A stretch of DNA of 64,000 bases from assembly GCA_965216225.1 (NCBI GenBank), contig CBDCFF010000026.1:62001-126000 (forward strand). The letters are read 5' to 3'. Made by a program: the position numbers and the translations under genes. The notes under the pieces were generated by a model that had not been told where the DNA came from, did not search any database, and worked only from the letters and a program-made list of their open reading frames with translations. This DNA comes from 3107 sp965216225. Lineage in GTDB: Bacteria > Pseudomonadota > Alphaproteobacteria > Rhodobacterales > Rhodobacteraceae. Positions 55,156-63,824 of the stretch are shown here, piece after piece (position 1 is the first letter of the stretch; each line of letters begins with the position of its first letter).

Positions 55156-55938
55156 CGCTCCGCGACAATCAAAAAACAAACCCCTTGATCGCGGCACAAA
55201 AGCCCGGCATCGTCCCAAACGTCGCGACCAAGGATTCTCATCCTGATTGACGCGCACTTCTCATCTTGATTGTCGCGCTACAATTCCGGCTTCAACGGGG
55301 TATTCGGTGAGGACAAGGCCCAGGAGATGGCTTGTTTGGCGCACGTCAGACGCAAGCTTGTAGACATCTTTGCCGCGCAAGGCTCATCGATTGCCGAAGA
55401 AGCCCTCCGCCGGACCGCGGAACTCTATGCCGTCGAGAAAGAGGCGCGTGGCAAACCGTCTGAAGAGCGCGTTGCCATCCGTCAGGAAAAGGCAAAACCG
55501 ATCTTCGATGAACTTGAGACCTGGTTACACGCGCAGTTGCCAAATATATCTGGCAAGTCGCCTCTGGCCCAAGCGATCCGTTATGCCCTTGGTCGTTTGC
55601 CAAAGGCACGCGGTTATTTGAACCATGGCTTTCTGGAAGCGGACAACAACATCGCCGAACGCGCCATAAAACCTGTCGCCACAGGTCGCAAAAATTGGAT
55701 GTTCGCCGGTTCCGAGGGCGGTGGCAAAGCCATGGCCATCGCCTACACCCTGATCGAAACGGCAAAGCTTAATAAAGTCGATCCACAAGCCTGGCTCACA
55801 TGGGTTCTCGCCCGCATCGCGGATCACAAGATCACTCGGCTGGACCAGTTGATGCCGTGGCGTTACGCTGCATCAGCAGCGTAACCGGGACGACCGGCAG
55901 TACGCCAAGGCTCCTTCACCGAACGGTCACGTTGCAGC

Positions 55939-56680
55939 GATGTATATGGCGGATTTGAATATATGTGCGCATCGGTCATAGCGCATCGCGATGCGCCTCC
56001 AATCCTTGAGTTTTGCGAACAGGTTTTCAACCTTGTGCCGCCTCTTGTAGGTTTCGGCGCAGTGGGGGATGGTTTTGTTGCGGTTTTTCCTTGAAGGGAT
56101 GCAAACCTCAATCTTCTGATCTTCAATGATTTTTCGAACCTTTACGCTGTCGTAGCCCCGATCCGCGATCAAAACCCTGGCCGCAGGCAGGTTGGGCAGC
56201 AAAACATCCGCGCCCTTGAAGTCGCTACGCTGACCCGCCGTCAGATGCAGCCTGACAGGGCGACCCGCACCGTCTCCAACGACATGCAGTTTCGTATTCA
56301 GCCCTCCCTTTGTACGCCCGATCAGGCGCGGCCCACCCGCTGATCGGAGCCCCCTTTTTGAGACTGGACGCCGTGCGATGTGCCTTGAGATGGGTTGCGT
56401 CAATCATGAGGGTGTCGGCGTCCGGGCCAGAGGGGTTGGCCAATTCTTCGAAAATTCGCTCGAAAATACCTTTGCGGGACCAGCGCACAAACCGATTACA
56501 GAGCGTTTTGTGAGGGCCGTATTCGACAGGCGCATCGCGCCAGCGTTAACCGTTGCGAATAATGAAGATAATACCACTCAGCACACGACGGTCATCGACC
56601 CTGGGCTTGCCATGGGGCTTGGGAAAGAAGGGCTCAGGGCGCGCTGTTTGTGCCTCCGTCAGCCGGAAAGGATCGCTCAT
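55939..56680 (-). pseudogene. IS5-family transposase, copy B (nonsense codon and IS66 insertion)
   Basis: The gene starts at ATG 56680 (MSDPFRLTEAQTARPEPFFP). A TAA replaces the Leu codon of NGLRW (GGTTAACGC versus GGTCTACGC in copy A) near 56545, ending the first frame early. The frameshift region has 11 more bases than copy A. The 3' end is cut by IS66 at IYIAAT and continues at 50818-50846. It cannot make a full transposase. Confidence 0.85.
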
Positions 56681-56744
56681 GTCACCACTCCGTTTTGCAG
56701 AACACTGATTCACAGGTTCAAAACAAAGTCAATGGGTCCTGACC

Positions 56745-58358
56745 CTAGAACCGGTCGTCTTCGTTTTTCCGGCAAAGATGCGCCGGGGTGGCTGCGCCGG
56801 AGTGGCGGTCGGGCGCGACGCCTGTCTTTTTTTCCCTGATGACGGGCGCGGCATCCAGAGATTGCGCAAGGGATTCGAACCGGGCCTGAACCACCTCGCC
56901 AAACAGCGGGGCCGCGTCCCTGGCCAGCCGCAATTCCAGTTGCCGCTTCTGCGGGTACAGTTTCAAGCGGGCCATCCCGGACGGGTTTTCAATCGAGAAC
57001 ATGGCCCCGAATCGCATCGCCTTGCCCAGAATTTCGGCGTCCTGAATCTCTCTCTCCGACAGCAGGCCGAACAGGGGCTGGAACCTGGTGCGCTCGCGGC
57101 TGTTTTTGTAACGATGCAGAAGCGCCAGCCCAAGGAACACCCGTTCGCGGTGCCTCAGCCCGCCCAGATTGGCGCGCGTGGCGTTGTCGAAACAGACCTC
57201 GGCCCGATAATCGGGATGTGCCCGCCAGGTCACGTCATGCAGCAGGCACGCCGCCTTGATCAGGCGAATCCGGTCGGGCCGGGCGCGGGTGAACAGCGGC
57301 TTTATGAATGAATAGAGCGCCTTGCCCGTTCCAGGCACCCGTGCGTCCCTGGCCTCGGCAAAGCGGCAGGCTTCAAGCAGGGGATCGCGACGACGCAACT
57401 GATCCGGCATCTGTTCATAAAGCAGCCCCTCGCGAATGCCGTAAGAGGATACCGCGATGTCGCGTGGCCTGTAGCTGCGGATTAGTTCCTTCAGAACCGG
57501 CGTCGCATGTGGCACAAGCGACATCCGCGCGGGCGAGGTTCCGGTGCGCGCGCGCAGGTCTTCGGGATCGTGGGCGCGCAGATAGCTGGCGGTCGCGTCC
57601 ACGGACCTTGCGTTCATCCGGTATTCGTGCAGCACGGTCAGCGGATAGTTGCGCCGTTCCATATCCAGCCGCGCAAAGGCCCGCCAGGAGCCGCCGACCA
57701 GAAACAGCCGCCCGTGCCGCGGCGGCAGGTCGCGGACCAGTTCCTGCATGATCTCCCGGATATGCGCCTTTACGCCCTGCCTGCCGCCCTTGATGTCCTT
57801 CAGCTTCAGGGGGCCAAGGGGTGACGTGACCCGTGCGCCGACCCTGCCGCCGGATATTTCGGCCAGTTCCATTGAGGCGCCGCCAATATCGCAGACCATG
57901 CCTTCCGCGTCGGGCCAGCCCAAAAGCACACCCTGGGCGGCAAGCCGGGCTTCTTCCAGCCCGTCGATGACATGGATGTGCAGGCCGGTTTCCCGCTCCA
58001 CCTCGGCGCAGAAACCGGGCCCGTCCGCGGCCTCGCGCACCGCTGCGGTTGCGATCGCTGTCAGGACACCCGTATTCATTCCCCGCGCCAGCAACTGAAA
58101 CCTGCGAATCGCGCCCAGCGCCCTGCTGCGGCCCTGCGGGTTCAGCTGGCCGGTATCCGCCAGTCCCGCCCCCAGCGCGCACATGATCTTTTCATTGAAG
58201 AAATAGGCCGGGCTGCGCGCCGCGCCATCAAACACCACCAGACGGACGGAATTGGAGCCGATGTCCACCACCCCCACCCTGGCCAGCGCCCGTGCCGAAG
58301 GGTCTTCAAGGATCGGTCCGTCAAACGGTTCCCACTGATCCGTCGCCATTTTGTCCAT
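56745..58358 (-). CDS. ppx: Exopolyphosphatase (Ppx/GppA family)
   Basis: A 537-residue protein. The N-terminal actin-like ATPase domain has GVVDIGSNSVRLVVFDGAAR, ATAAVREAADGPGF and the phosphate loop CDIGGASMELAEI. The C-terminal HD-like helical part contains AACLLHDVTWRAHPDYRAEV. It removes phosphate from polyphosphate or acts on pppGpp. The start could also be Met4. It follows ppk, its usual partner. Its TAG stop uses the last base of IS5-B, and the original stop was kept by the TA duplication. Confidence 0.93.
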   Translation of the reverse strand: MDKMATDQWEPFDGPILEDPSARALARVGVVDIGSNSVRLVVFDGAARSPAYFFNEKIMCALGAGLADTGQLNPQGRSRALGAIRRFQLLARGMNTGVLTAIATAAVREAADGPGFCAEVERETGLHIHVIDGLEEARLAAQGVLLGWPDAEGMVCDIGGASMELAEISGGRVGARVTSPLGPLKLKDIKGGRQGVKAHIREIMQELVRDLPPRHGRLFLVGGSWRAFARLDMERRNYPLTVLHEYRMNARSVDATASYLRAHDPEDLRARTGTSPARMSLVPHATPVLKELIRSYRPRDIAVSSYGIREGLLYEQMPDQLRRRDPLLEACRFAEARDARVPGTGKALYSFIKPLFTRARPDRIRLIKAACLLHDVTWRAHPDYRAEVCFDNATRANLGGLRHRERVFLGLALLHRYKNSRERTRFQPLFGLLSEREIQDAEILGKAMRFGAMFSIENPSGMARLKLYPQKRQLELRLARDAAPLFGEVVQARFESLAQSLDAAPVIREKKTGVAPDRHSGAATPAHLCRKNEDDRF

Positions 58359-58416
58359 TCCTTCAATCCCTCCGGCCCGGTTTTGCCGCCACCCTGCCGC
58401 GTCGATCCCGCAAGGG

Positions 58417-60591
58417 TCAATCGTCGGAATGCGTCAGCTTGGGAACGTCCGCCGCACCCGCCGTTCCGCGCCCCGACAGCGACGGATTTTCCATGAAGAA
58501 CCGATGGCAGTTGAAGGGCCGTTCGGTGTCGGAAAATTCAGGTCGCGCAAAGCTGCCATCCGGGGCCATGATCCAGCTTTGCGCTTCGTCGGCAAGGTTT
58601 GCGGCCATGATCTGGCTGACGATCTGTGCCTTGACCGTCGGATTCGTGGCTTCGACCAGCGTTTCCACCCGCCGGTTCAGGTTGCGGCCCATCCAGTCGG
58701 CGGATGAGATATAGACCCGCGCCCTGTTCGATGGCAAGCCATGGGCATTGCCAAAACAGACGATGCGCGAATGTTCCAGAAAACGTCCGACAACGGATTT
58801 CACGCGGATGTTTTCCGACAACCCCCTGATACCCGGTCGCAACCCGCAGATGGCGCGCACGACAAGGTTGATCTTTACCCCCGCCCGGCTGGCCGCATAA
58901 AGCGCGTCGATGACATCCGGTTCGATCAGAGAGTTCATCTTTGCCCAGATTTCCGCAGGCTTGCCGGCCTTTGCATACCTGGCCTCGGCGGCGATCATCT
59001 TCAGCAATGTGGATTTGAGCGTGATCGGAGAGATCGAGAGATTTTCCAGCTTTTCCGGCTGCACGTATCCCGAGAGGTAATTGAACACCTTGGTCGCATC
59101 GCGCCCCAGCGCCTGATCGCAGGTAAACAGCGACAGGTCAGTGTAGATGCGCGCCGTGATCGGGTGATAGTTTCCGGTGCCGTAATGGGTATAGGTCACC
59201 AGATGGTCGCCTTCGCGCCGGACCACGGTCGAGATCTTGGCGTGGGTCTTGTAGTTGATGAACCCGTAAACCACATGCGCCCCGGCGCGTTCCAGGTGGC
59301 GCGATTGCCGGATATTGGCGGCCTCGTCGAACCGGGCCTTCAGTTCCACAAGGGCGGTGACGGATTTTCCGGCCTCCGCCGCTTCGCACAGCGCACCCAC
59401 GATGGGGCTGTCGCGGGAGGTGCGGTAAAGCGTCTGCTTGATTGCCACCACATCGGGGTCGCGCGCCGCCTGGTTCAGAAAGCGGACCACCATGTCGAAC
59501 GTCTCATAGGGATGATGCAGCAGCATGTCCTTTTGCCTGATCGCCGCGAACATGTCGCCGTCATGGTCCTGCACACGTTCCGGCACACGTTGGGTGAAGG
59601 GCGGCCACAGAAGGTCCGGCCGGTGCTCCAGCACAAGTTCCTTCAGGTCGGCGGCGCCGATCATGCCCTCGATTTCCACGACTTCATTCTCGGTCGCGGG
59701 CAGTTCCTCCATGATCAGCCCGCGCAGCCGGTCGGGTGCGCCTGCGGAAAGTTTCAGCCGGATCACATGCCCCCGCCGCCGCCGTTTCAGGGCGACCTCG
59801 AACTCTCGCACCAGATCCTCGGCCTCATCCTCGACTTCCAGATCGCTGTCGCGCAGAACGCTGAACGTGCAGTGGCCTTTGGTCTTGTATCCGGGGAAGA
59901 GGGCATTGAGGTGCAGCAGCAGCAATTCTTCCAGCGGCAGAAACCGGTCGGCGCCGTTTTCCGACGGCAGCGCGACAAAGCGGGAAATCTGTTGCGGCAC
60001 CGGCAGCAGCGCTTGCAGGGGTCGCCTGTCGGATTTGCGCTCCAGTTGCAATGCCAGGGCAAAGCCGGCGTTCGGAATGAAGGGGAAGGGGTGCGCAGGG
60101 TCGATGGCCAGCGGTGACAGAACCGGGAACACCTGGCCCAGAAAATGCTGTTCCAGATACGCGGTGTCCATCTCGTTCAGATCGTTGCGGGTCAGGATGA
60201 TGATGCCTGCCTGCTCCATTTCCTGTTGCAGCGTGGTCCAGGTCTGTTGCTGGCGCTCCATCAGCTTGCGCGCATCGGCGTTGATCAGCACAAGCTGTTC
60301 CGCCGGGGCAAGGCCGTCGGCGGCGGGAATCTGATTGCCCGCCAGCGCCAGTTCGCGCAGACCGGCGACGCGAACGGTGTAGAATTCATCCAGATTGGCG
60401 GCCGAGATCGACAGAAACCGCAGACGTTCCAGAAGCGGAACCCGCGGATTTTGCGCCTCTTCCAGCACCCGCCAGTTGAAGTTCAGCCAACTGAGTTCAC
60501 GGTTGAAGAACCGCTTTGGCCCGGCAAACGTCTCATCGGGCAATTCGACAGGTTCGGGAAAGGGGGCTTTCAGAAAGTCGGTCTGTGTCAT
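58417..60591 (-). CDS. ppk: Polyphosphate kinase 1
   Basis: The 724-residue enzyme makes polyphosphate from ATP. The N-terminal domain starts RFFNRELSWLNFNWRVLEEA. The phospho-acceptor His lies in VTYTHYGTGNYHPITARIYT, and a second conserved block is RAICGLRPGIRGLSENIRVK with FLEHSRIVCFGN. The start at 60591 gives MTQTDFLKAPFPEP; an upstream start at 60630 overlaps the hdaA stop region and has no good site. The order hdaA-ppk-ppx is common in the family. Confidence 0.96.
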   Translation of the reverse strand: MTQTDFLKAPFPEPVELPDETFAGPKRFFNRELSWLNFNWRVLEEAQNPRVPLLERLRFLSISAANLDEFYTVRVAGLRELALAGNQIPAADGLAPAEQLVLINADARKLMERQQQTWTTLQQEMEQAGIIILTRNDLNEMDTAYLEQHFLGQVFPVLSPLAIDPAHPFPFIPNAGFALALQLERKSDRRPLQALLPVPQQISRFVALPSENGADRFLPLEELLLLHLNALFPGYKTKGHCTFSVLRDSDLEVEDEAEDLVREFEVALKRRRRGHVIRLKLSAGAPDRLRGLIMEELPATENEVVEIEGMIGAADLKELVLEHRPDLLWPPFTQRVPERVQDHDGDMFAAIRQKDMLLHHPYETFDMVVRFLNQAARDPDVVAIKQTLYRTSRDSPIVGALCEAAEAGKSVTALVELKARFDEAANIRQSRHLERAGAHVVYGFINYKTHAKISTVVRREGDHLVTYTHYGTGNYHPITARIYTDLSLFTCDQALGRDATKVFNYLSGYVQPEKLENLSISPITLKSTLLKMIAAEARYAKAGKPAEIWAKMNSLIEPDVIDALYAASRAGVKINLVVRAICGLRPGIRGLSENIRVKSVVGRFLEHSRIVCFGNAHGLPSNRARVYISSADWMGRNLNRRVETLVEATNPTVKAQIVSQIMAANLADEAQSWIMAPDGSFARPEFSDTERPFNCHRFFMENPSLSGRGTAGAADVPKLTHSDD

Positions 60592-60630
60592 GAGGCCCCT
60601 GTGCGCAGAGTTTGTGATGCCGGATGGCAA

Positions 60631-61311
60631 TTATGCGTCGGCAGCCCGCATCTTGTCCAGAACCGCACCGGCGAGGGCGCGCGTCACGGCGCGGTTCTGG
60701 CTGAGCGCGGCGCGGTCCAGCGCATCCACGAGCCGCCTTGCCGCGTCGAAACTGCGCTCTGTCCGGGGCAACAGATACTGCAACAAGTTGGGCTGGACCC
60801 GAAGCTGGCGGTCCGCGAAGAGTTTCAGCATCACCGCGCCCAGCAGCGCCTCGTCCGGCATGTCGAGCCGCACCACCGGCGTGGCCTGCATCCGGCTTGT
60901 CAGATCGGCCAGTGACAGGCCCCAGTCGCGCGGGCTGTTTCGCGCCGTGATCAACAATGGCGCACGGTTCGCCTGAAGAATGTTGTGCAGGTGGAAAAGC
61001 GCGCTTTCCGCTGTCGCATCGCCTGCGGCGCGATTCGCGTCCTCCACGACGCAGGCGGTTTCAATCGTTGACGGGTTCAGCTTTGTCAGGGCTTCGACCG
61101 AAAGGATCGCCGCCCCCGTTTCCGCAGCCCAGACATGGGCAAGATGGCTTTTGCCGCTGCCTTTCGCCCCGATCAGCATCTGTTTCGACAATGGCCAGCT
61201 TTCGGTTGCCTCCAGCGCCGCGACGGCGATGGAATTGGCGCCCGAGATCAGGAAATCCTCTCTGCCCAGGGCAGGTTTCACCGGCAGGTCGAAAATAAGT
61301 TGTTCGGCCAT
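60631..61311 (-). CDS. hdaA: DnaA regulator HdaA (DnaA-like AAA+ protein)
   Basis: A 226-residue protein with only the AAA+ part of DnaA. The N-terminal QLIFDLPV is a clamp-binding motif, as in Hda proteins. Walker A is IGAKGSGKSHLAHVWA; the Walker B is weak (CVVEDANRA). There is no DNA-binding domain. In Caulobacter HdaA works with the sliding clamp to promote ATP hydrolysis by DnaA. The gap of 3 bp to perM upstream suggests co-transcription. Confidence 0.9.
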   Translation of the reverse strand: MAEQLIFDLPVKPALGREDFLISGANSIAVAALEATESWPLSKQMLIGAKGSGKSHLAHVWAAETGAAILSVEALTKLNPSTIETACVVEDANRAAGDATAESALFHLHNILQANRAPLLITARNSPRDWGLSLADLTSRMQATPVVRLDMPDEALLGAVMLKLFADRQLRVQPNLLQYLLPRTERSFDAARRLVDALDRAALSQNRAVTRALAGAVLDKMRAADA

Positions 61312-61314
61312 GGG

Positions 61315-62388
61315 TCAGTCTTTTTCCCCGTCGCGCCCGGCAGCGCCCAGATACAATCTGCCCCGAGTGTACTGCCCGACCGCGTAGCGCGCAATGACGC
61401 CGATGGCGGCGGCGACAGGCACGGCGACCAGCATTCCCACAAATCCGAAAAGCGTGCCGAACGCGGAAAGGGCAAAGATCAGCCAGACCGGGTGCAGACC
61501 GACGCTGGAACCCACCAGTTTCGGGGTCAGCACATTGCCTTCCAGCATTTGCCCCATGGCGAAGATGCCGGCCACCAATCCGATGCTCCACCACTCTCCC
61601 CAGAACTGGAAAATGGCGAGCCCCACGGCCAGCGCACCGCCAACGAGCGCGCCAGCATATGGAATGAAGGTCAGGATACCGGCGACAAATCCGGCGACCA
61701 GCCCGTAATTCAGGCCGACGATCATCAGCGCCAGCGCATAGAACGTGCCCAGGATCAGGCAAACCGTGCCCTGTCCGCGAATGAACGACGCCAGCGTCGT
61801 GTCGATGTCCCTGGCGATCTGACGGATGACCGGCGCGTGATCCAGAGGCAGCAGCGCATCCATTCGCGCAACCATGCGATCCCAGTCCAGCAGCAGGTAG
61901 AACGCCACCACCGGCACGATGACTAGCAGCACGATCACATTGACGATGCTGAGCGCCGAATTGACGATTCCATTCAGGAACGCGCCGCCTTTTGCCCGGA
62001 TCGCCCCGCCCAGCCCATCGAGCGACCGGCGCAATGTCGATTGTTCGTCCATCAGCGACGGGATGCGTTCAGTCAGGAAGCGCTGCAATTCCGCAAAGAG
62101 TTGCGGCGCGTCATTGACCAGGGAAATCGCCTGATTGACCAGCGTTGGCACGATCAGAAAGGCCATGAGAATGAACAGCAGTATGGCAAGAATGGTGATG
62201 ATCATGGTGGCGACGATGCGAGAGCAGCCCGCCCTTTCCAGACGGTCTGCAACGGGATCAATGAAATAGGCGATTGCGCCTCCCAGCAGGAAGGGCAGGA
62301 TTACATCGCCCAGATACCACAGGATCGCCAGGAATGCGGCGGTCGCAATGCCCCAGTATTTTGTCTGTTGCCGAACCGACAGCGCCAT
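61315..62388 (-). CDS. AI-2E family transporter (PerM-like)
   Basis: A 357-residue membrane protein with about seven hydrophobic segments. Family features are GDVILPFLLGGAIAYFIDPV in the N-terminal part, YLLLDWDRMVARMDALLP in the centre, and LNYGLVAGFVAGILTFIPYA with EGNVLTPKLVGSSVGLHPVW in the C-terminal part. Members export AI-2 or sodium in some bacteria; the role here is unknown. It precedes hdaA-ppk-ppx. Confidence 0.9.
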   Translation of the reverse strand: MALSVRQQTKYWGIATAAFLAILWYLGDVILPFLLGGAIAYFIDPVADRLERAGCSRIVATMIITILAILLFILMAFLIVPTLVNQAISLVNDAPQLFAELQRFLTERIPSLMDEQSTLRRSLDGLGGAIRAKGGAFLNGIVNSALSIVNVIVLLVIVPVVAFYLLLDWDRMVARMDALLPLDHAPVIRQIARDIDTTLASFIRGQGTVCLILGTFYALALMIVGLNYGLVAGFVAGILTFIPYAGALVGGALAVGLAIFQFWGEWWSIGLVAGIFAMGQMLEGNVLTPKLVGSSVGLHPVWLIFALSAFGTLFGFVGMLVAVPVAAAIGVIARYAVGQYTRGRLYLGAAGRDGEKD

Positions 62389-62576
62389 TGTGTCTCTCGT
62401 TTGCTTTCGCCCATGTCTTCGCCCATGTCACCCGCCGATGCAAGGCCGGACGCGCCCGCCCGCGTCCGCCACCCCTGCCCGGAAACGGGGCGTTTGCCAG
62501 TCGGGATTCCGCCCGCTATGTGTTTGCTCCGACGTTTTGATGGTGCAATCCATTGGCTGGAATGGAAGGAAGCCCC

Positions 62577-62757
62577 ATGGGACAGATACGTCACGGCTGC
62601 GCCACGACCACGCACGCCATCAGAGCAGCAATACAGCGATGGAGTGCTCCGAACGCGGCGCTGAGCCGGGAACCTGGAACGGTCACCAAATGGCGCAGGC
62701 GCGAGACAGTAGAAGATCGGAAGACCGGCCCAACGGACCCCGGCTCCACGGTTCCAA
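62577..62757 (+). pseudogene. IS481-type transposase N-terminal fragment
   Basis: The frame MGQIRHGCATTTHAIRAAIQ, then SREPGTVTKWRRRETVEDRK and TGPTDPGSTV, resembles the helix-turn-helix N-terminus of IS481-type transposases. Several residues in the usual LGINPKTV segment are missing. An IS110 fragment cuts it on the right. The DNA between perM and this fragment (62389-62576) has no recognisable gene. Confidence 0.7.
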
Positions 62758-62759
62758 TT

Positions 62760-62937
62760 GCCGATGATACGCACCAGTCGCTTCAAGGATGACCAGTGGT
62801 TCTGGCTGCATTCCAATCCACTCAAGCAGTTGTGCATGTCCGGTCTTGTGATTGGGAAACTGCCTGTGTTGTCCGTCAGTCAAGCGATAAACATCAAGCC
62901 TGTCTTTGGAAATGTCGATGCCGATGGTATTGTCCAT
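62760..62937 (-). pseudogene. IS110-family transposase N-terminal fragment
   Basis: MDNTIGIDISKDRLDVYRLT, then LEWIGMQPEPLVILEATGAY, matches the DEDD-domain start of IS110 transposases. It is similar to, but not the same as, the copy at 6106. It ends after about 60 residues where the IS481 fragment begins. The upstream DNA to about 62990 resembles the 5' leader at 6060-6105. Confidence 0.8.
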
Positions 62938-63133
62938 GTGTCTTTTCCACCTTGTCCTGTCATACGGGCCCCAGGTCCGGGTATCCGTTCAGGTCATCGG
63001 AAAAGACGAGGGCGACCTTATTCCTCCACGGTCCATCACGATCAGGAGGGAAACGATCCGACCCTCGCCGTCGCCCGGCATGAATGCCGTGCCGGACGAC
63101 GGCTCCTGTATCGCACAGGAACCACATTCCGGA

Positions 63134-63777
63134 TAAGACAAGAGGGAAGTGCTGAAAAAGGCGGCAATCTTCTTTGCAGGCCAAAGCCGATGAGGTTTGC
63201 GTTCATTGATGCCTGGAAAGAAGTCTGGTCCGTCGAGTTTCTGTGCCGCGTCATGCAGGTCACATCGCGTGGCTTTCGGGCTTGGAAGAACCGCCCGATG
63301 AGCCAGAGGCAACGCGATGACATGGTGATCCTGGCTCATATCCGGGAATAACACCGTCCTGATCTGCAAAGCTACGGCCGCCCCGCATGACCGACGAGTT
63401 GCAGGAACTGGGGCTGAGTGTCGGACACCGCCGCGTGGGGCGCTTGATGCGGGAGAATGGGATAAAGATTGTCAGAACCCGCAAATACAGGGCCACAACC
63501 GACAGCAATCATGCTTTCAATATCGCACCCAGCTTATTGGATCAGGATTTTTCAGCCAACGGGCCCAATCAGAAATGGGCGGGCGACATCTGCTGCATCT
63601 GGACGAGCAGGGGTGGCTGTATCTGGCTGTGATCATCGATCTTCATTCTCGCCGGGTCATTGGCTGGGCAGTCGGCAATCGGATGAAGCGAGACCTGGCG
63701 ATCCGGGCATTGGATATGGCAGTGGCCCTTCGCGGGCCACCCAAAGGCTGTATTCACCATACCGATCGCAGCTCTCA
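63134..63777 (+). pseudogene. IS3-family transposase (OrfA end and OrfB) remnant
   Basis: The end of OrfA reads DKREVLKKAAIFFAGQSR and stops at 63193. OrfB begins MRFAFIDAWKEVWSVEFLCR at about 63190, then shifts frame: TDELQELGLSVGHRRVGRLM with KYRATTDSNHAFNIAPSLLD, and again GWLYLAVIIDLHSRRVIGWA with CIHHTDRSSQ. At least two frameshifts (about 63350-63390 and 63590) break the DDE domain. It ends where IS30-type DNA begins. Confidence 0.82.
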
Positions 63778-63824
63778 GGGCGGCTTCAATCGGTGGTCGC
63801 AACGGTTCCAAATCGGAGGTTGCG

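Larger units (their letters stand above)
52645..55282 (+). mobile_element. IS21-family element, copy 2 (2638 bp, intact)
   Basis: Same length as copy 1 and nearly identical, in opposite orientation. The ends TGCTGCGCGACAAACAAG and (complement) TGTAGCGCGACAATCAAG match. The 6-bp duplication ATTCCG flanks it. It contains the same hairpin (52691-52753) and the istA-istB operon. Confidence 0.96.
51723..55884 (+). pseudogene. tnpC: IS66 transposase TnpC, split by IS21
   Basis: Segments 51723-52644 and 55289-55884 join in frame to 505 residues once IS21 and one ATTCCG copy are removed. The N-terminus (MLKDLDISPDDPAELRAVNR) has a leucine-zipper-like helix up to about 45. The zinc-finger region has CRRCGGALKRLGED and CSCCEAIVQSPLP. 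The core has ADDTPVKMQAPGNKKTRTAR and, across the break, WVHADGYS-GFNGVFGEDKAQ. The C-terminal part keeps EADNNIAERAIKPVATGRKN. It is inactivated only by the insertion. Confidence 0.92.
50855..55930 (+). mobile_element. IS66-family element, interrupted by IS21
   Basis: The left end GTGAGCGTCCGTTGAAG and the complement of the right end, GTGACCGTTCGGTGAAG, are inverted repeats. Without IS21 and its duplication the element is 2432 bp, a normal IS66 size. It carries tnpA, tnpB and tnpC in order. tnpC is split by IS21 at 52645-55282. Unlike the first IS66, it has no passenger gene. Confidence 0.92.
48817..56745. mobile_element. Composite nested element: IS5-A / IS630 / IS5-B[IS66[IS21]]
   Basis: Two inverted copies of one IS5-family (IS427-type) element mark the outer ends: GGCTCAGGACCC at 48817 and the complement of GGGTCAGGACCC ending at 56745. 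The outer flanks are ..ATCTA and TAGAAC.., so TA is duplicated and the empty site would be ATCTAGAAC. This fits insertion of the whole unit at CTAG. An IS630-type gene lies between the copies. IS66 and IS21 entered copy B later. No antibiotic or metabolic cargo is present. Confidence 0.8.
50818..56745 (-). mobile_element. IS5-family (IS427-type) element, copy B, split by IS66
   Basis: The termini are GGGTCAGGCCTC at 50818 and the complement of GGGTCAGGACCC ending at 56745. Joining 50818-50854 with 55939-56745 gives 844 bp. IS66 lies between, flanked by GTTGCAGC duplications. The orientation is opposite to copy A. Confidence 0.88.

Noticed and set aside
48817..56745. Composite transposon carrying adaptive cargo
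   Set aside because: All open frames inside are transposition genes; no resistance, metabolic or defence gene was found.
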